This document shows, in pieces, positions 1 through 7,831 of a stretch of DNA of 15,604 nt. The notes below the pieces were generated by a model. It made no database searches. It saw nothing but the letters and a program-made list of their open reading frames with translations, and had not been told where the DNA came from. This DNA is from Pseudomonadota bacterium. Lineage in GTDB: Bacteria > Myxococcota_A > Polyangia > Polyangiales > Polyangiaceae. The DNA is taken from contig JAEWRL010000250.1 of the NCBI GenBank assembly GCA_023398955.1, forward strand, positions 1-15,604. Reading direction: 5' to 3'. A program made the position numbers and the translations under genes. Position 1 is the stretch's first letter. Each line of letters begins with the position of its first letter.

Positions 1-128
1 TCCGCACAATGGTGCTCCCGCAGATGCTGACGGCTGAGAACTGAAAGCTGATTGCCTGCACCAGTCGGCAACAGCCATCCAAGTCTTGCCAACCCCGCCA
101 TCAATCTGCCCGGTAAGGGACTAACCGC
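1..128. other. Non-coding left edge, no gene recognised
   Basis: I see no convincing reading frame, tRNA or mobile-element end in this stretch. It contains a run of degenerate short words around 27-52 (GGCTGAGAA, ACTGAAAGCTGA) that looks like low-order repetition. A small inverted repeat, CCGCT-CAGA-AGCGG at 125-138, spans the stop codon of the TPR gene that ends at 129. It has a 5-bp stem and no T-tract, so it is only a weak terminator candidate for that leftward gene. Confidence 0.4.
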
Positions 129-1190
129 TCAGAAGCGGCCTACGACCCCGAGCCCGCCACCGCTCGGCGAAAGCCATGGTGCGGGCAGGACGGCTGCCTC
201 GGGGCGGCGGCGTAAATGCGCCGGGAGCGGCCTGTGGCGCACCTCCCGGGTCTCATGAACGAAGGAGAGCTGCGCCTGGGCGATCCCGAGAGCAGAGACC
301 CCCAGAAAGGCCCAGCTCGTCGCCACGAACACGGTGTAGGCCGTCGCGCGCGCGTCGCTGATGTCTGCCTCGAGGGCGGGCTCGGCCTCCTGTCGTGCCC
401 GCAGCGCAGCGTCCACGACGAGCGCGCCGACAGCCGTGGCGCCGAAGGCTGCCTCGGCCCCGAGAAAGAGCCAACCTAGGCCCTCCTGACCGTTCTGGAA
501 CTGGCCAGCGCCGAAGGGCACCGCCGCCACCCAACGGCTGTGCTCCCGAACGATGATCTCCTGGGACGCCAGGTATTCGAGCTCCTGAATGCGCTGCTCT
601 CGCGCGCGGGCACGGGTCGCCGCCCTCGTGGCGTTCGCCTCCGCCTCGCGAACCCGGACTTGTTCCGCCTCCCGAATCTCGTCCATGAGCTGTTCGCGCA
701 CGCGCAGGAAGCGGTCCACGACCGCCTGAGGAAAGACGAGGGCATCCGGAGCCCCCATCTGCGGGTTGCTGCGGATGGCCCGCTCGAGTTCCTTGTCGGC
801 GTCTTCGGTCTTGCCGAGCCCCAGGAGACAGGCGGCGCGGTAAACCCGTGCTCGCTCCACGAGCTCGGGATCCTCGAGACCCTCGGGGACCCGCTGGCGT
901 AACAGCACCTCGAACTGCTCCGCGCATTCGCCATAGCGCCCGCTGTCATAGTGCAGCGCTGCCCGCGCCACCCGGGCTTCCTGGCTCAAGATCGCCGTGG
1001 AGTCCTCCTCCGCGGCCAGCGCCGTGGGACGGCTCGCGCTGCTGCCCTCTGACGGAGCTGCACGTGCCGGAGGCTTCTCGCTGGCACCAGGGGCGCGGCT
1101 CGCGGCCGACGCACTTGGACCAACGATGACGAGCACCGCGGCAAGCCGAGCTGCCAATTGCCACCGAGTCACGTCCCGCTTCCGCATCAT
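129..1190 (-). CDS. TPR/coiled-coil membrane protein of unknown function, partner of the upstream kinase
   Basis: The chosen start is the ATGATG at 1190. It gives 353 residues beginning MMRKRDVTRW and an immediate signal-peptide-like hydrophobic stretch (about residues 11-28). A longer start at 1277 would run back 50 bp into the kinase gene. Residues about 76-140 look like two tetratricopeptide-type helix pairs. Residues about 157-212 are a charged, Arg/Glu-rich coiled coil. A VPFGAGQFQNGQ motif near 224-235 resembles the P-G-x-G-Q-x-x-N motif that precedes membrane helices in DUF5683-like proteins. Two hydrophobic segments follow, near 239-262 and 281-304, and the protein ends in GRF. The gene starts 37 bp after the kinase stop and is probably cotranscribed. 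A scaffold or assembly role in kinase signalling is inference from position, and no enzymatic motif is visible. Confidence 0.75.
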   Translation of the reverse strand: MMRKRDVTRWQLAARLAAVLVIVGPSASAASRAPGASEKPPARAAPSEGSSASRPTALAAEEDSTAILSQEARVARAALHYDSGRYGECAEQFEVLLRQRVPEGLEDPELVERARVYRAACLLGLGKTEDADKELERAIRSNPQMGAPDALVFPQAVVDRFLRVREQLMDEIREAEQVRVREAEANATRAATRARAREQRIQELEYLASQEIIVREHSRWVAAVPFGAGQFQNGQEGLGWLFLGAEAAFGATAVGALVVDAALRARQEAEPALEADISDARATAYTVFVATSWAFLGVSALGIAQAQLSFVHETREVRHRPLPAHLRRRPEAAVLPAPWLSPSGGGLGVVGRF

Positions 1191-1227
1191 GCGCGTCGCC
1201 CCAGCTTCGACACGACCATGACGCGCC

Positions 1228-3147
1228 TCAGGAGCCTGCGATGTTGAACACTCCACCGGGTCGCAGGGTGACGTCAATCGGCTTTGGCGGCAGCCCCGTC
1301 TCGGCGGGTGCGATCAGAGTGCAAGTCGCCTCGACAACCGGCCGGTTCATCGATACGGAACGCTGGCCCGGCGCGGCGAGTTCCCCCGGGAAGAGCTCGC
1401 CGCAGCGCAACACACTACCGGGCGGGCCCGACAGCCGCACCACGCCGTCCCGGAACTCGATGTGGCCATGGATCTGCTGAGGTCCGCTGCCTGGTGCCAC
1501 GGTGATCACCCGCGGAGGAGGCGCGACGCAACACTGCTCATTCGGTGGGATGAACTCGATCGTGTGTTGCCCTTCCGTCAGCTCGTGCTCGACACCGAAC
1601 CAGTCACGGGGCACGCCGTCAATCTTCAACTTGCCTCCACCCGCCCCGCTGATGTGGACCCGAACCTTACGCGTCGCTGGCGCCGTCTCCGCCGGGATTG
1701 GTGCCCTGGACCCGCTCCTCGCGCGCGGATTGGCCGCCTTGACCGGGACCGAGCTGCGCGGCGCGTCTTTGCGCTCCGAGGAACCCGGCTCCGCACCCTC
1801 GTCCCCGGGGGGCGGCTCGTCCGGCGCCGTGCCTTGCGGTGCGCTGCGACGCTCAGGAGCACGCCCCGGCGCCTCCGCTGTTGCTCTACCGGGGTCGACG
1901 CCCGCTGCCTCCTCGTCCACTGGGACGCTCGAGGCCTCCCCGGAAGCATTGGCCATGAGCGCCGAGAGCCCCCAGCCGGCCCCCACAAGGAGCCCCACAG
2001 CAGCCGACCCCACAGCCGCTCTCCGGAGAGCACGGCGCATTCGCTCGGCGCGCGCAATCCCCATGACGGCGCTGAGCAGCTCGGGATCGTCTGGACGATA
2101 GGCGAGCGCGCGGTTGAAGAGCGCGGCCGCCTGCTGCACCTCGCCGGCCGCTCGCAGCTCCGAAGCCACCTCCGCGAGACGCTCCACCACCCGCTCCTGG
2201 TGCCCAGCACGGTACTCCGTCGGATCGGCCAGGAACGCAGTGAGCTCCTCGCGCGGCGAGCCGAAACCCAACAGCTCAAGCTGCTCCCGCAAGGCGCCCG
2301 CGAGCTCGCCCGCGGTCGCGAAGCGATCCTCGGGTCGATGCGCGAGCGCGCGGGAGAGGATCCCCCCGTAGGCGGCGCCGATCGTCGGACGGCAGCGTTC
2401 GGGGGAGGTAAACACGCCCTCGAGAACGCGACGGAGCACCTGGGCGGGATTGCTCCCCTCGAAGGGCAGCCGTCCCACCATGCACTCATAGAGCAGCACC
2501 CCGACACCAAAGACGTCAGAGCGTGCCGAAACCTCTCCCCCTTCTATCTGCTCGGGTGCCATGTGCGCCGGGGAACCCAAGACTTGCCCCGTCGCCGTGA
2601 CCCCCTGGGCGTCCAGCAGCTTCGCGATGCCGAAGTCCGCGATCTTCACCGCCGCCTCGGGATTCTCACGCGTCTCGACGCGACGGCCTCGCAGACCGTG
2701 CGGCTCGGCGATGAGGACATTCTCGGGCTTTACGTCCCGATGTACGACTCCCAGCCGGTGCGCGTGCTCGAGCCCCGCAGCGACCTCTAGCCCAATCACC
2801 GCCGCCACCTCGGGCGGCAGAAACCGCTGGGCGCGCAGCAGCTCCCGCAGCGTCCGTCCTTTGACCAGCTCGACGATGAGATAGCGGTCATCCTCCGCCT
2901 CATCGGAGACGTCATAGACCTCCACGATGTTGGCGTGCTTGAGCTTCGCGACGGCCCGCGCCTCGCTCACGAAACGAGCCGCCACCTCCTTGTTTTCGCG
3001 CAAGTGGGGATGGATCACCTTGACCGCCACCTCACGCCCGAGACGACGGTCCACGGCGCGGTAAACGGTGGCCATGCCGCCGTGCCCGACTTCCTCCAAG
3101 AGCTCGTACTTCGCGAGCCGGGGTCTGCGTTCTTCCGCCGCGGTCAT
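1228..3147 (-). CDS. Membrane-anchored Hanks-type Ser/Thr protein kinase with TPR-like linker and Cys-containing ectodomain
   Basis: This 639-residue protein phosphorylates Ser/Thr on target proteins using ATP. The kinase core has all the key residues: Gly-rich loop GHGGMATVY (21-29), VAVK Lys43, helix-C Glu62, HRDVKPEN (136-143, catalytic Asp138), DFG (171-173) and APE (197-199). An unusual Arg/Glu-rich insertion (about 150-166) lies between the catalytic loop and DFG. A helical, TPR-like piece (about 330-372) precedes a single membrane helix (about 376-396). Then come a Pro/Ala/Glu-rich linker and a beta-rich C-terminal domain (about 494-639) that resembles PEGA-type domains (KLKIDGVP, GQHTIEF). 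This domain contains four cysteines, including an adjacent CC pair, and would lie outside the inner membrane. The ATG at 3147 sits 13 residues before the kinase core. No strong ribosome-binding site is visible. The TPR gene follows directly. Confidence 0.95.
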   Translation of the reverse strand: MTAAEERRPRLAKYELLEEVGHGGMATVYRAVDRRLGREVAVKVIHPHLRENKEVAARFVSEARAVAKLKHANIVEVYDVSDEAEDDRYLIVELVKGRTLRELLRAQRFLPPEVAAVIGLEVAAGLEHAHRLGVVHRDVKPENVLIAEPHGLRGRRVETRENPEAAVKIADFGIAKLLDAQGVTATGQVLGSPAHMAPEQIEGGEVSARSDVFGVGVLLYECMVGRLPFEGSNPAQVLRRVLEGVFTSPERCRPTIGAAYGGILSRALAHRPEDRFATAGELAGALREQLELLGFGSPREELTAFLADPTEYRAGHQERVVERLAEVASELRAAGEVQQAAALFNRALAYRPDDPELLSAVMGIARAERMRRALRRAAVGSAAVGLLVGAGWGLSALMANASGEASSVPVDEEAAGVDPGRATAEAPGRAPERRSAPQGTAPDEPPPGDEGAEPGSSERKDAPRSSVPVKAANPRARSGSRAPIPAETAPATRKVRVHISGAGGGKLKIDGVPRDWFGVEHELTEGQHTIEFIPPNEQCCVAPPPRVITVAPGSGPQQIHGHIEFRDGVVRLSGPPGSVLRCGELFPGELAAPGQRSVSMNRPVVEATCTLIAPAETGLPPKPIDVTLRPGGVFNIAGS

Positions 3148-3349
3148 GGATTATCCAAAGGCGAGATATGCTACCAAGACGGCGCGGCGTTAGCCAGCTC
3201 GTCGGCAGCCGATCTTCCCATCAGCCGGCACTACCCCTCACGGGGCTCCGGGCGACTCCGATCGGAGAGCTGTTCGGAATGCCCTCGGGTTGGCGCTAGG
3301 CGTTGCCATTTCGGCGAGAGGCTACAGAAACGCCACGCGTTCTGCCCCA
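3148..3349. other. Kinase upstream region between two leftward genes
   Basis: These 202 bp contain no credible gene. They hold a 12-bp perfect palindrome, CTCCGATCGGAG, at 3256-3267, about 109 bp upstream of the kinase start, and a small CCCC-tcac-GGGG hairpin at 3234-3245. The terminator-like hairpin of the upstream gene is at 3325-3344. The palindrome could be an operator for the kinase operon, but no recognised regulator site matches it. Confidence 0.35.
3325..3344 (-). terminator. Stem-loop just after the Helicase_C_3-domain gene
   Basis: The arms CAG-(A)-AACGC and GCGTT-CTG pair around the 3-nt loop CAC. This gives 8 bp with one bulged A, and it lies 5 nt beyond the stop codon (3350-3352) of the leftward gene. 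There is no T-tract, so intrinsic termination is plausible from position and stability but not proven. Confidence 0.45.
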
Positions 3350-5521
3350 CTATTTGCGCTTGGCAGCTGGCAGTTTTTGTGACGAGCGCCGCCGCTGCCC
3401 GGACGATTTGGGCCCCGTCGTGGCCGAAAGCGACATGCTGGACAGCTTGTGCGACCCGCTGCGACGACTCGGCGGCACCGTGGACCGCGTCCGGTACACC
3501 GCCCCCTGGATGACCAGCTCCACGCCGAGCAACCGACAACGCCGCGCGAGGCGATCGGCGTCGACACCAGGTGCGATGAGGAGACCTCCTGGAGGAGACG
3601 GCTCGACGAACAACTCGGTCGTCTGGCGCCGTGTCCTCAGCAGCTCGCGCACCTCGGGATCGGCCACCCACAAAAATCCCACCGCTTCGACGAGCTCGGC
3701 GCGCCCGAGCACAGTGCTCACCTGCGCGAGGAGCCGCGCGATGGGATCCGGCAACGGTGCCACGCGCTCCAGGCGCTCGCGGATGATGTCCGCCTCGTAT
3801 CCTGCGCTCAGGGCGAGCGAGATGCTCTGCTGCGTAATCGAGACGTCCAGCGCCCCGGTGACGCCACCAATCTCAACGAACGGGCTCACGGCGAGGCACT
3901 CCCCGACGCTTGTGGCAGGACCAAGACGAAGCACCTGATTGTCGATGAAGCGGCTCTTCTCCTCGGATACCGGCGCTGAGTCGGTGAGCCCCAGGAACTG
4001 ACGCCCCATCGGGGTGATACGCAGAGTCGGACCAATGCCGTCGTCCGCTTCCGGCTCGCCGATGTCGACGACGCCGAGGCAATGCAGCGTCTCCAGCGCA
4101 ATCCGACGAGCGATGTCGGGAGTCGGCGCGGGCTCGACAGCAGCACGCTGGCCCCAGCGCTCGAGCAGGCGAGTGACCCCGGGGGTTCGCGCGTCGGCGC
4201 GGACATAAGCGTCGATCGCCTCCCAGGGAGCCCAACGACCATCACCCAGCTCCGCCAACGCCTCCAGAACGATCTCCCGAATCACGCCGACGGCGCTCGC
4301 GTCGCGAGCCTCGGCGCCGGCGCGCAGGACCTCTCCATCCGGACGCGCTTCGTCCCACGCTCCGCCGCGACGCCACGTCTCGAAGAGAAGCCCCGGCAGA
4401 TCCCCGATGCGACCGGACCCGGGCGGTGAAGCCGTGTTGACGGCGGACGGATCCCAAAGGCCCGCGGCGCGGCTCAGGGACGCCAGCAAACCGACGGCTT
4501 CGGGGCTGCGCCCCCAGCGAGACGAGAAGCGCGTCATCAGCGACTTCGGCGTCCCCACGCCAGCACGCACCTCCGTGGCTGGATCGCGCACGCTCAAGGC
4601 CATCGCAAGCGTCAGCGGCGACGGATCGACGGCGAAGCTGGCACGGTGTGGCGCGTGATCCTCGGCCAGCACATAGCGGCGGATCCTCATGCGCTGCTCT
4701 TCGCGCGCCGCGCGCTGCTCGGCGCCCACGATGGCCGCCACCTCACTCGGCACGATGTGACGATTCGGGTGGACCGGCACCAGGAACCCGCGGCGCTCCA
4801 GCGCAAAGCCCACACCGCGCCGCGAGGGGGTCGCGCCCGTCGCTCCGCGCAGGCGCATCGGCTCCCGCTCGAGGTCCAGCAGTTCCTCCGTGTCGACTTC
4901 GCCACCTACCTCCTCGATGGACCCGAGGAGCTTCCTTTCGAGCGGGGCGAGGCCGCTCACCTCGTCTCTCAGAGCCTCGAGGTCCGTCAGGACCTCCCAG
5001 GCGGGCTCCAGGGCGAGCGCCAGCGGCGGGGTGGCCGTACGACCGAGATAGTGGGACGCAACGCTCGACGCAACCTCAGGGGTCGACTGCGCCAAGAGTG
5101 CGCGCACTCCACGCGGGTCTTCTCCCTCCCAACAACGCATCTGAACCATGAACGCAACGGGCAGGAGCAGCTCGAACCGACTACCGCGAGCCCGCGCATA
5201 GACGATACCGAGAGCTACCAGAGGCTCCACGGCAGGGGGTATCTCGTTCACGAGGAGCACGCCGCGCGCCTCGGCGATTCGATAGAGAAGCTCCCGCGTC
5301 GGACCCGGCAGGCGCCCAGGATCCCGAACCTCCGGGAGCATCAGGAGCGCCCGCGCCACCTGCGCCGGTGCATCGATGCGCTTCGTGTGGTCCACCCGGA
5401 TCTGCAAGCGGTCGACGAGGGACTCGAGGGCGCGCTTGGGCAGCTGACGCAGTACGTCCTCCAGACGCAGCGCCTTGGTTCGCGGGTACTCGGCCTCGCT
5501 GTCTGTCCTGCCTTTGCTCAT
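3350..5521 (-). CDS. Helicase_C_3 (XPB/Ssl2 N-terminal-like) domain protein without helicase motor
   Basis: The start at ATG 5521 gives 723 residues beginning MSKGRTDSEAEYPRTKALRL. An in-frame ATG at 5638 exists, but its extension looks non-native and covers the inverted repeat upstream. The N-terminal part (LEDVLRQLPKRALESLVDRLQI onward) is helical and resembles the N-terminus of XPB-associated bacterial proteins. Residues about 529-672 fit the Helicase_C_3 domain (PF13625), with a short beta segment, a SITQQSISLALSAGYEADIIRERLERVA-type helical pair, and a final LLIAPGVDADRL/VELVIQG beta-alpha unit. The last 50 residues are basic and Ser-rich. I see no Walker A, DEAH or other ATPase motif, so it cannot be a helicase alone. 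In other bacteria such proteins often accompany XPB-type helicases, but none is in this window. A role in DNA repair or transcription-coupled processes is inference. Confidence 0.7.
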   Translation of the reverse strand: MSKGRTDSEAEYPRTKALRLEDVLRQLPKRALESLVDRLQIRVDHTKRIDAPAQVARALLMLPEVRDPGRLPGPTRELLYRIAEARGVLLVNEIPPAVEPLVALGIVYARARGSRFELLLPVAFMVQMRCWEGEDPRGVRALLAQSTPEVASSVASHYLGRTATPPLALALEPAWEVLTDLEALRDEVSGLAPLERKLLGSIEEVGGEVDTEELLDLEREPMRLRGATGATPSRRGVGFALERRGFLVPVHPNRHIVPSEVAAIVGAEQRAAREEQRMRIRRYVLAEDHAPHRASFAVDPSPLTLAMALSVRDPATEVRAGVGTPKSLMTRFSSRWGRSPEAVGLLASLSRAAGLWDPSAVNTASPPGSGRIGDLPGLLFETWRRGGAWDEARPDGEVLRAGAEARDASAVGVIREIVLEALAELGDGRWAPWEAIDAYVRADARTPGVTRLLERWGQRAAVEPAPTPDIARRIALETLHCLGVVDIGEPEADDGIGPTLRITPMGRQFLGLTDSAPVSEEKSRFIDNQVLRLGPATSVGECLAVSPFVEIGGVTGALDVSITQQSISLALSAGYEADIIRERLERVAPLPDPIARLLAQVSTVLGRAELVEAVGFLWVADPEVRELLRTRRQTTELFVEPSPPGGLLIAPGVDADRLARRCRLLGVELVIQGAVYRTRSTVPPSRRSGSHKLSSMSLSATTGPKSSGQRRRSSQKLPAAKRK

Positions 5522-5787
5522 CAGCCACCACTGGGAACGGCGCGCAACGCGCACTAGAGCTCGAGCAAAGCTCGAAATCAGTGCGTTGTCCAGTCGGCGC
5601 CGGCCCGGCCAGCAGGTCACCCCATAGAGGCTCGGCACTGTCCTCTGACGGATCCACCAACGAGGTACTTTTCTGTGGGAACACCCACCACCAAGCGCCG
5701 GTCACCACGCCCGTGCCGCGCCGTAATCCCGGAGTTTCTTGGTCCCACGGCTTTCCGAAAGGCGCTCCTTCGACTAGCCAGGCTCAA
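5522..5787. other. Divergent intergenic region with inverted repeat
   Basis: This 266-bp gap separates the divergent Helicase_C_3-domain gene and the HD phosphohydrolase gene, so it should carry both promoters. I could not find convincing -35/-10 or -24/-12 elements. The perfect inverted repeat TCGAGC-AAA-GCTCGA at 5561-5575 lies 40 bp upstream of the leftward start codon and could be a repressor or activator site. In-frame ATG and GTG codons allow longer protein forms on both strands here, but the encoded extensions do not resemble either family. Confidence 0.45.
5561..5575. promoter_or_regulatory. Candidate operator: 6-bp inverted repeat with 3-bp spacer
   Basis: TCGAGC-AAA-GCTCGA is perfectly symmetrical. 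It lies between two divergent genes, closer to the leftward start at 5521. Position and symmetry suggest a dimeric DNA-binding protein site, but no known regulator consensus is matched. A chance palindrome is quite possible in DNA this rich in CTCGAG words. Confidence 0.3.
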
Positions 5788-7083
5788 ATGATCCTGCGCG
5801 ACCCGGTGCACGGCCTCGTTTCCTTCGAATCGGCGGAGGCGGAGATCGTGGAGGCGCTCTTGGCGACAGCCGAGCTCCAACGCTTGCGACGCATCCGCCA
5901 GCTCGGTCTCACCTCCCTGGCCTACCCCGGCGCCGACCATACGCGCTTCTCCCATGCCATTGGCACGGCGCACGTCATGACGTGCTTCGTCACCCGGCTC
6001 AGGACCCTTCACGACCAGCTCCCGTACTGGCAGCGGCTGACGACCGAGCGCGCACGCGACGCCCTCGCAGCGGCCCTCCTCCACGATCTGGGTCACGGCC
6101 CCTTCTCCCATCTCTTCGAGGAGGCCCTACCTCGCGCACCCCGTCACGAAGAATGGACGCGACGCATCGTCTGCAGCGAGGGAACGGAGGTGAACGCGGT
6201 GCTGCGACGTTACGACAGCTCACTGCCGGATCGCGTCGCTGCGCTCGTCGCGGGAAAGCACGAGCTACCCTACCTGGCTCGAGCGGTGAGCGGTGCCTTC
6301 GACGTCGACCGCTGTGACTACCTGCTGCGCGACGCGCACTTCACCGGCGTCAGCTACGGCCACTTCGACCTGGACTGGCTGCTTCGAAGCCTGCGCTTGG
6401 GGGTCCCCCTCGACGGCCAGCACGCGCCGCCCCTCGCGATCGACGGTCCCAAGGGTCTGCCCGCCATCGAGAGCTTCACCTTGTCGCGCCTCTTCATGTT
6501 CCAGCAGGTGTACTTCCACAAGGCGAGCCGCTCCAGCGAATGGATGCTCTCGCAGATCCTGAAGCGCGCGAGCGTGCTCCTGCTCGATGGCACGAAGCTC
6601 GGCGCGGCCCCCGCGGCCTTGACGACGCTCATGCGCGATGGCGACGCCAGCCTCGGGCAGTACCTCGAGCTCGACGACACCGCGCTGTGGTCGGCGCTCT
6701 CCGCCTGGCGCGAGGCGAGCGACCCAGCCCTCGCCGATCTCGCGCGGCGTCTCCACGCGCGACGTCTCTTCAAGACCTGCGAGCTCTACGGCGAGCAGGC
6801 CTCTCCCCGCGGACGCCTCGCGGCGGTCGAGGCAGCTCGAGAAGAGGCGCGTCAAGCAGGATTCGACCCCGAGCTCTACGTCGGGCTGGACGTCGCCACG
6901 GATACGCCCTTCGATGACGCGGGCGAGTCCCTGGCGGTCATTTTCCCTGGAGGGGAGCAGCGCTCCCCCGCCGACGTCTCCTTCGTGCTCGGCCGACTAC
7001 GAGGGCACGAGATGCAGCGCGTCCGACTGCTCTTCCCTGCGGAGCTGCGAGACCGCATCATTGGGGCGCTTGGCAGCGCATGA
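5788..7083 (+). CDS. SAMHD1-like HD-domain phosphohydrolase (probable dNTP triphosphohydrolase)
   Basis: The ATG at 5788 gives 431 residues starting MILRDPVHGLV, which is where this family normally begins. Longer in-frame starts add unrelated sequence. Family members hydrolyse dNTPs to nucleoside plus triphosphate. The metal and catalytic set is intact: RFSH (Arg53, His56), HDLGHGPFSH (His99, Asp100, His103, His108), His120 and DVDRCDYLLRD (Asp174, Arg175, Tyr178, Asp182). These correspond to human SAMHD1 R164, H167, H206/D207, H210, H215, H233, D311, K312, Y315 and D319. The QLG at 38-40 matches the sugar-contacting Gln-Leu. A later R-x7-Y-F-H-K stretch matches the SAMHD1 R366/Y374/H376 region. 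At the position aligned with SAMHD1 D137 (guanine contact in the allosteric site) there is Ala26, so nucleotide activation may differ. The stop codon overlaps the next gene by 4 bp. Confidence 0.9.
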   Translation: MILRDPVHGLVSFESAEAEIVEALLATAELQRLRRIRQLGLTSLAYPGADHTRFSHAIGTAHVMTCFVTRLRTLHDQLPYWQRLTTERARDALAAALLHDLGHGPFSHLFEEALPRAPRHEEWTRRIVCSEGTEVNAVLRRYDSSLPDRVAALVAGKHELPYLARAVSGAFDVDRCDYLLRDAHFTGVSYGHFDLDWLLRSLRLGVPLDGQHAPPLAIDGPKGLPAIESFTLSRLFMFQQVYFHKASRSSEWMLSQILKRASVLLLDGTKLGAAPAALTTLMRDGDASLGQYLELDDTALWSALSAWREASDPALADLARRLHARRLFKTCELYGEQASPRGRLAAVEAAREEARQAGFDPELYVGLDVATDTPFDDAGESLAVIFPGGEQRSPADVSFVLGRLRGHEMQRVRLLFPAELRDRIIGALGSA

Positions 7084-7820
7084 TGCCCTCCTTCCAATCT
7101 CCCGTCCCTCGCCCCCTCCTTCTCCTTCGGCTCCTGTCGGCGGGCGCCAGCGCTTCATGCCTCCTGCTGGCGGCGCCCGTTCTGCTGGGCGCGCCTGGGG
7201 CGGACCCTTCGCAGCAGCAAACGACGCGCTGGGACCCCGGCGAGCGCACGACTGAACGACTGGGGGACGCGCTGGACCCATCGGCCCCGGCCGTTGCGGC
7301 CGATGGGGTGTACGACCGTCTCGATGGAGACGTGGCCTTGGCCTTGGGAGCGGGGGCCGAGCTCTCGGAGCAGAACGCGGGCGCGCTCGTGCGCGCTGCA
7401 GCGCACTACTTCTACACGGCAGGGGTCACCCTGACCTACAGCCGCGCGCTCGAGGACGCCGCGCCGCGTCACTCGATTGTGGCCGGGGTCGACGTGCGTC
7501 CGCTTTTTCTGCCGCGCTGGTCCCAAGACTGGGAGCGTGGACCAGCCTTGTTGGATCTGACTGTCGACTCCCTCTCTTTGGGTGTGGGCGCTTTCAAGCG
7601 TTGGGACGAACGGTTCCTCTCGACCCCGAGCGACTCTGGGCTCGAGGTCTCTTTGGGTTTCGGCGTTCCCCTGACGGCCAGCGCGGCTGGCCCGTGGCTC
7701 GAACTGCGCGGCCTTCGGCGTGCCGTCCTGGGCCGCAGCAATCGCGACAACTCCTGGGCGGGCACCTTCACCCTGAGCTGGCACGGCTTCGTGACCACTC
7801 CGCTGGTTTCAGGGGGGTGA
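7080..7820 (+). CDS. Small predicted outer-membrane or exported protein, unknown function
   Basis: The gene encodes 246 residues and starts in the ATGA overlap (7080-7083) with the phosphohydrolase stop, so translation is probably coupled. A second ATG follows directly at 7083. Residues about 10-37 are strongly hydrophobic (LLLLRLL...LLLAAPVLLGAPG) and read as a signal peptide. From about residue 85 the sequence alternates hydrophobic and polar residues with many Gly and aromatic positions (DVALALGAGAEL, AGVTLTYSR, SIVAGVDVRPLFL, LEVSLGFGVPL, TFTLSWHGF). This pattern suggests about eight beta strands of a small barrel. I recognise no specific family. Its link to a cytoplasmic dNTPase is unexplained and may reflect only operon packing. 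Confidence 0.7.
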   Translation: MMPSFQSPVPRPLLLLRLLSAGASASCLLLAAPVLLGAPGADPSQQQTTRWDPGERTTERLGDALDPSAPAVAADGVYDRLDGDVALALGAGAELSEQNAGALVRAAAHYFYTAGVTLTYSRALEDAAPRHSIVAGVDVRPLFLPRWSQDWERGPALLDLTVDSLSLGVGAFKRWDERFLSTPSDSGLEVSLGFGVPLTASAAGPWLELRGLRRAVLGRSNRDNSWAGTFTLSWHGFVTTPLVSGG

Positions 7821-7831
7821 CTGACGTCCTT

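Noticed and set aside
1462..2790. Long plus-strand reading frame (442 residues) opposite the kinase gene
   Set aside because: It is a GC-skew shadow. The opposite strand encodes a complete kinase, and this frame gives Arg/His/Leu-rich sequence without any recognisable domain.
4540..4570. Possible Walker A in the Helicase_C_3-domain protein (GVGTPKS)
   Set aside because: The spacing and residues do not fit GxxxxGK[ST], and no DEAD/DEAH or arginine-finger motif follows.
5368..5787. N-terminal extension of the HD phosphohydrolase from an upstream in-frame ATG at 5368
   Set aside because: The extra 140 residues overlap the divergent gene on the other strand and do not resemble the family. Homologues start at the MILRDPVHG position.
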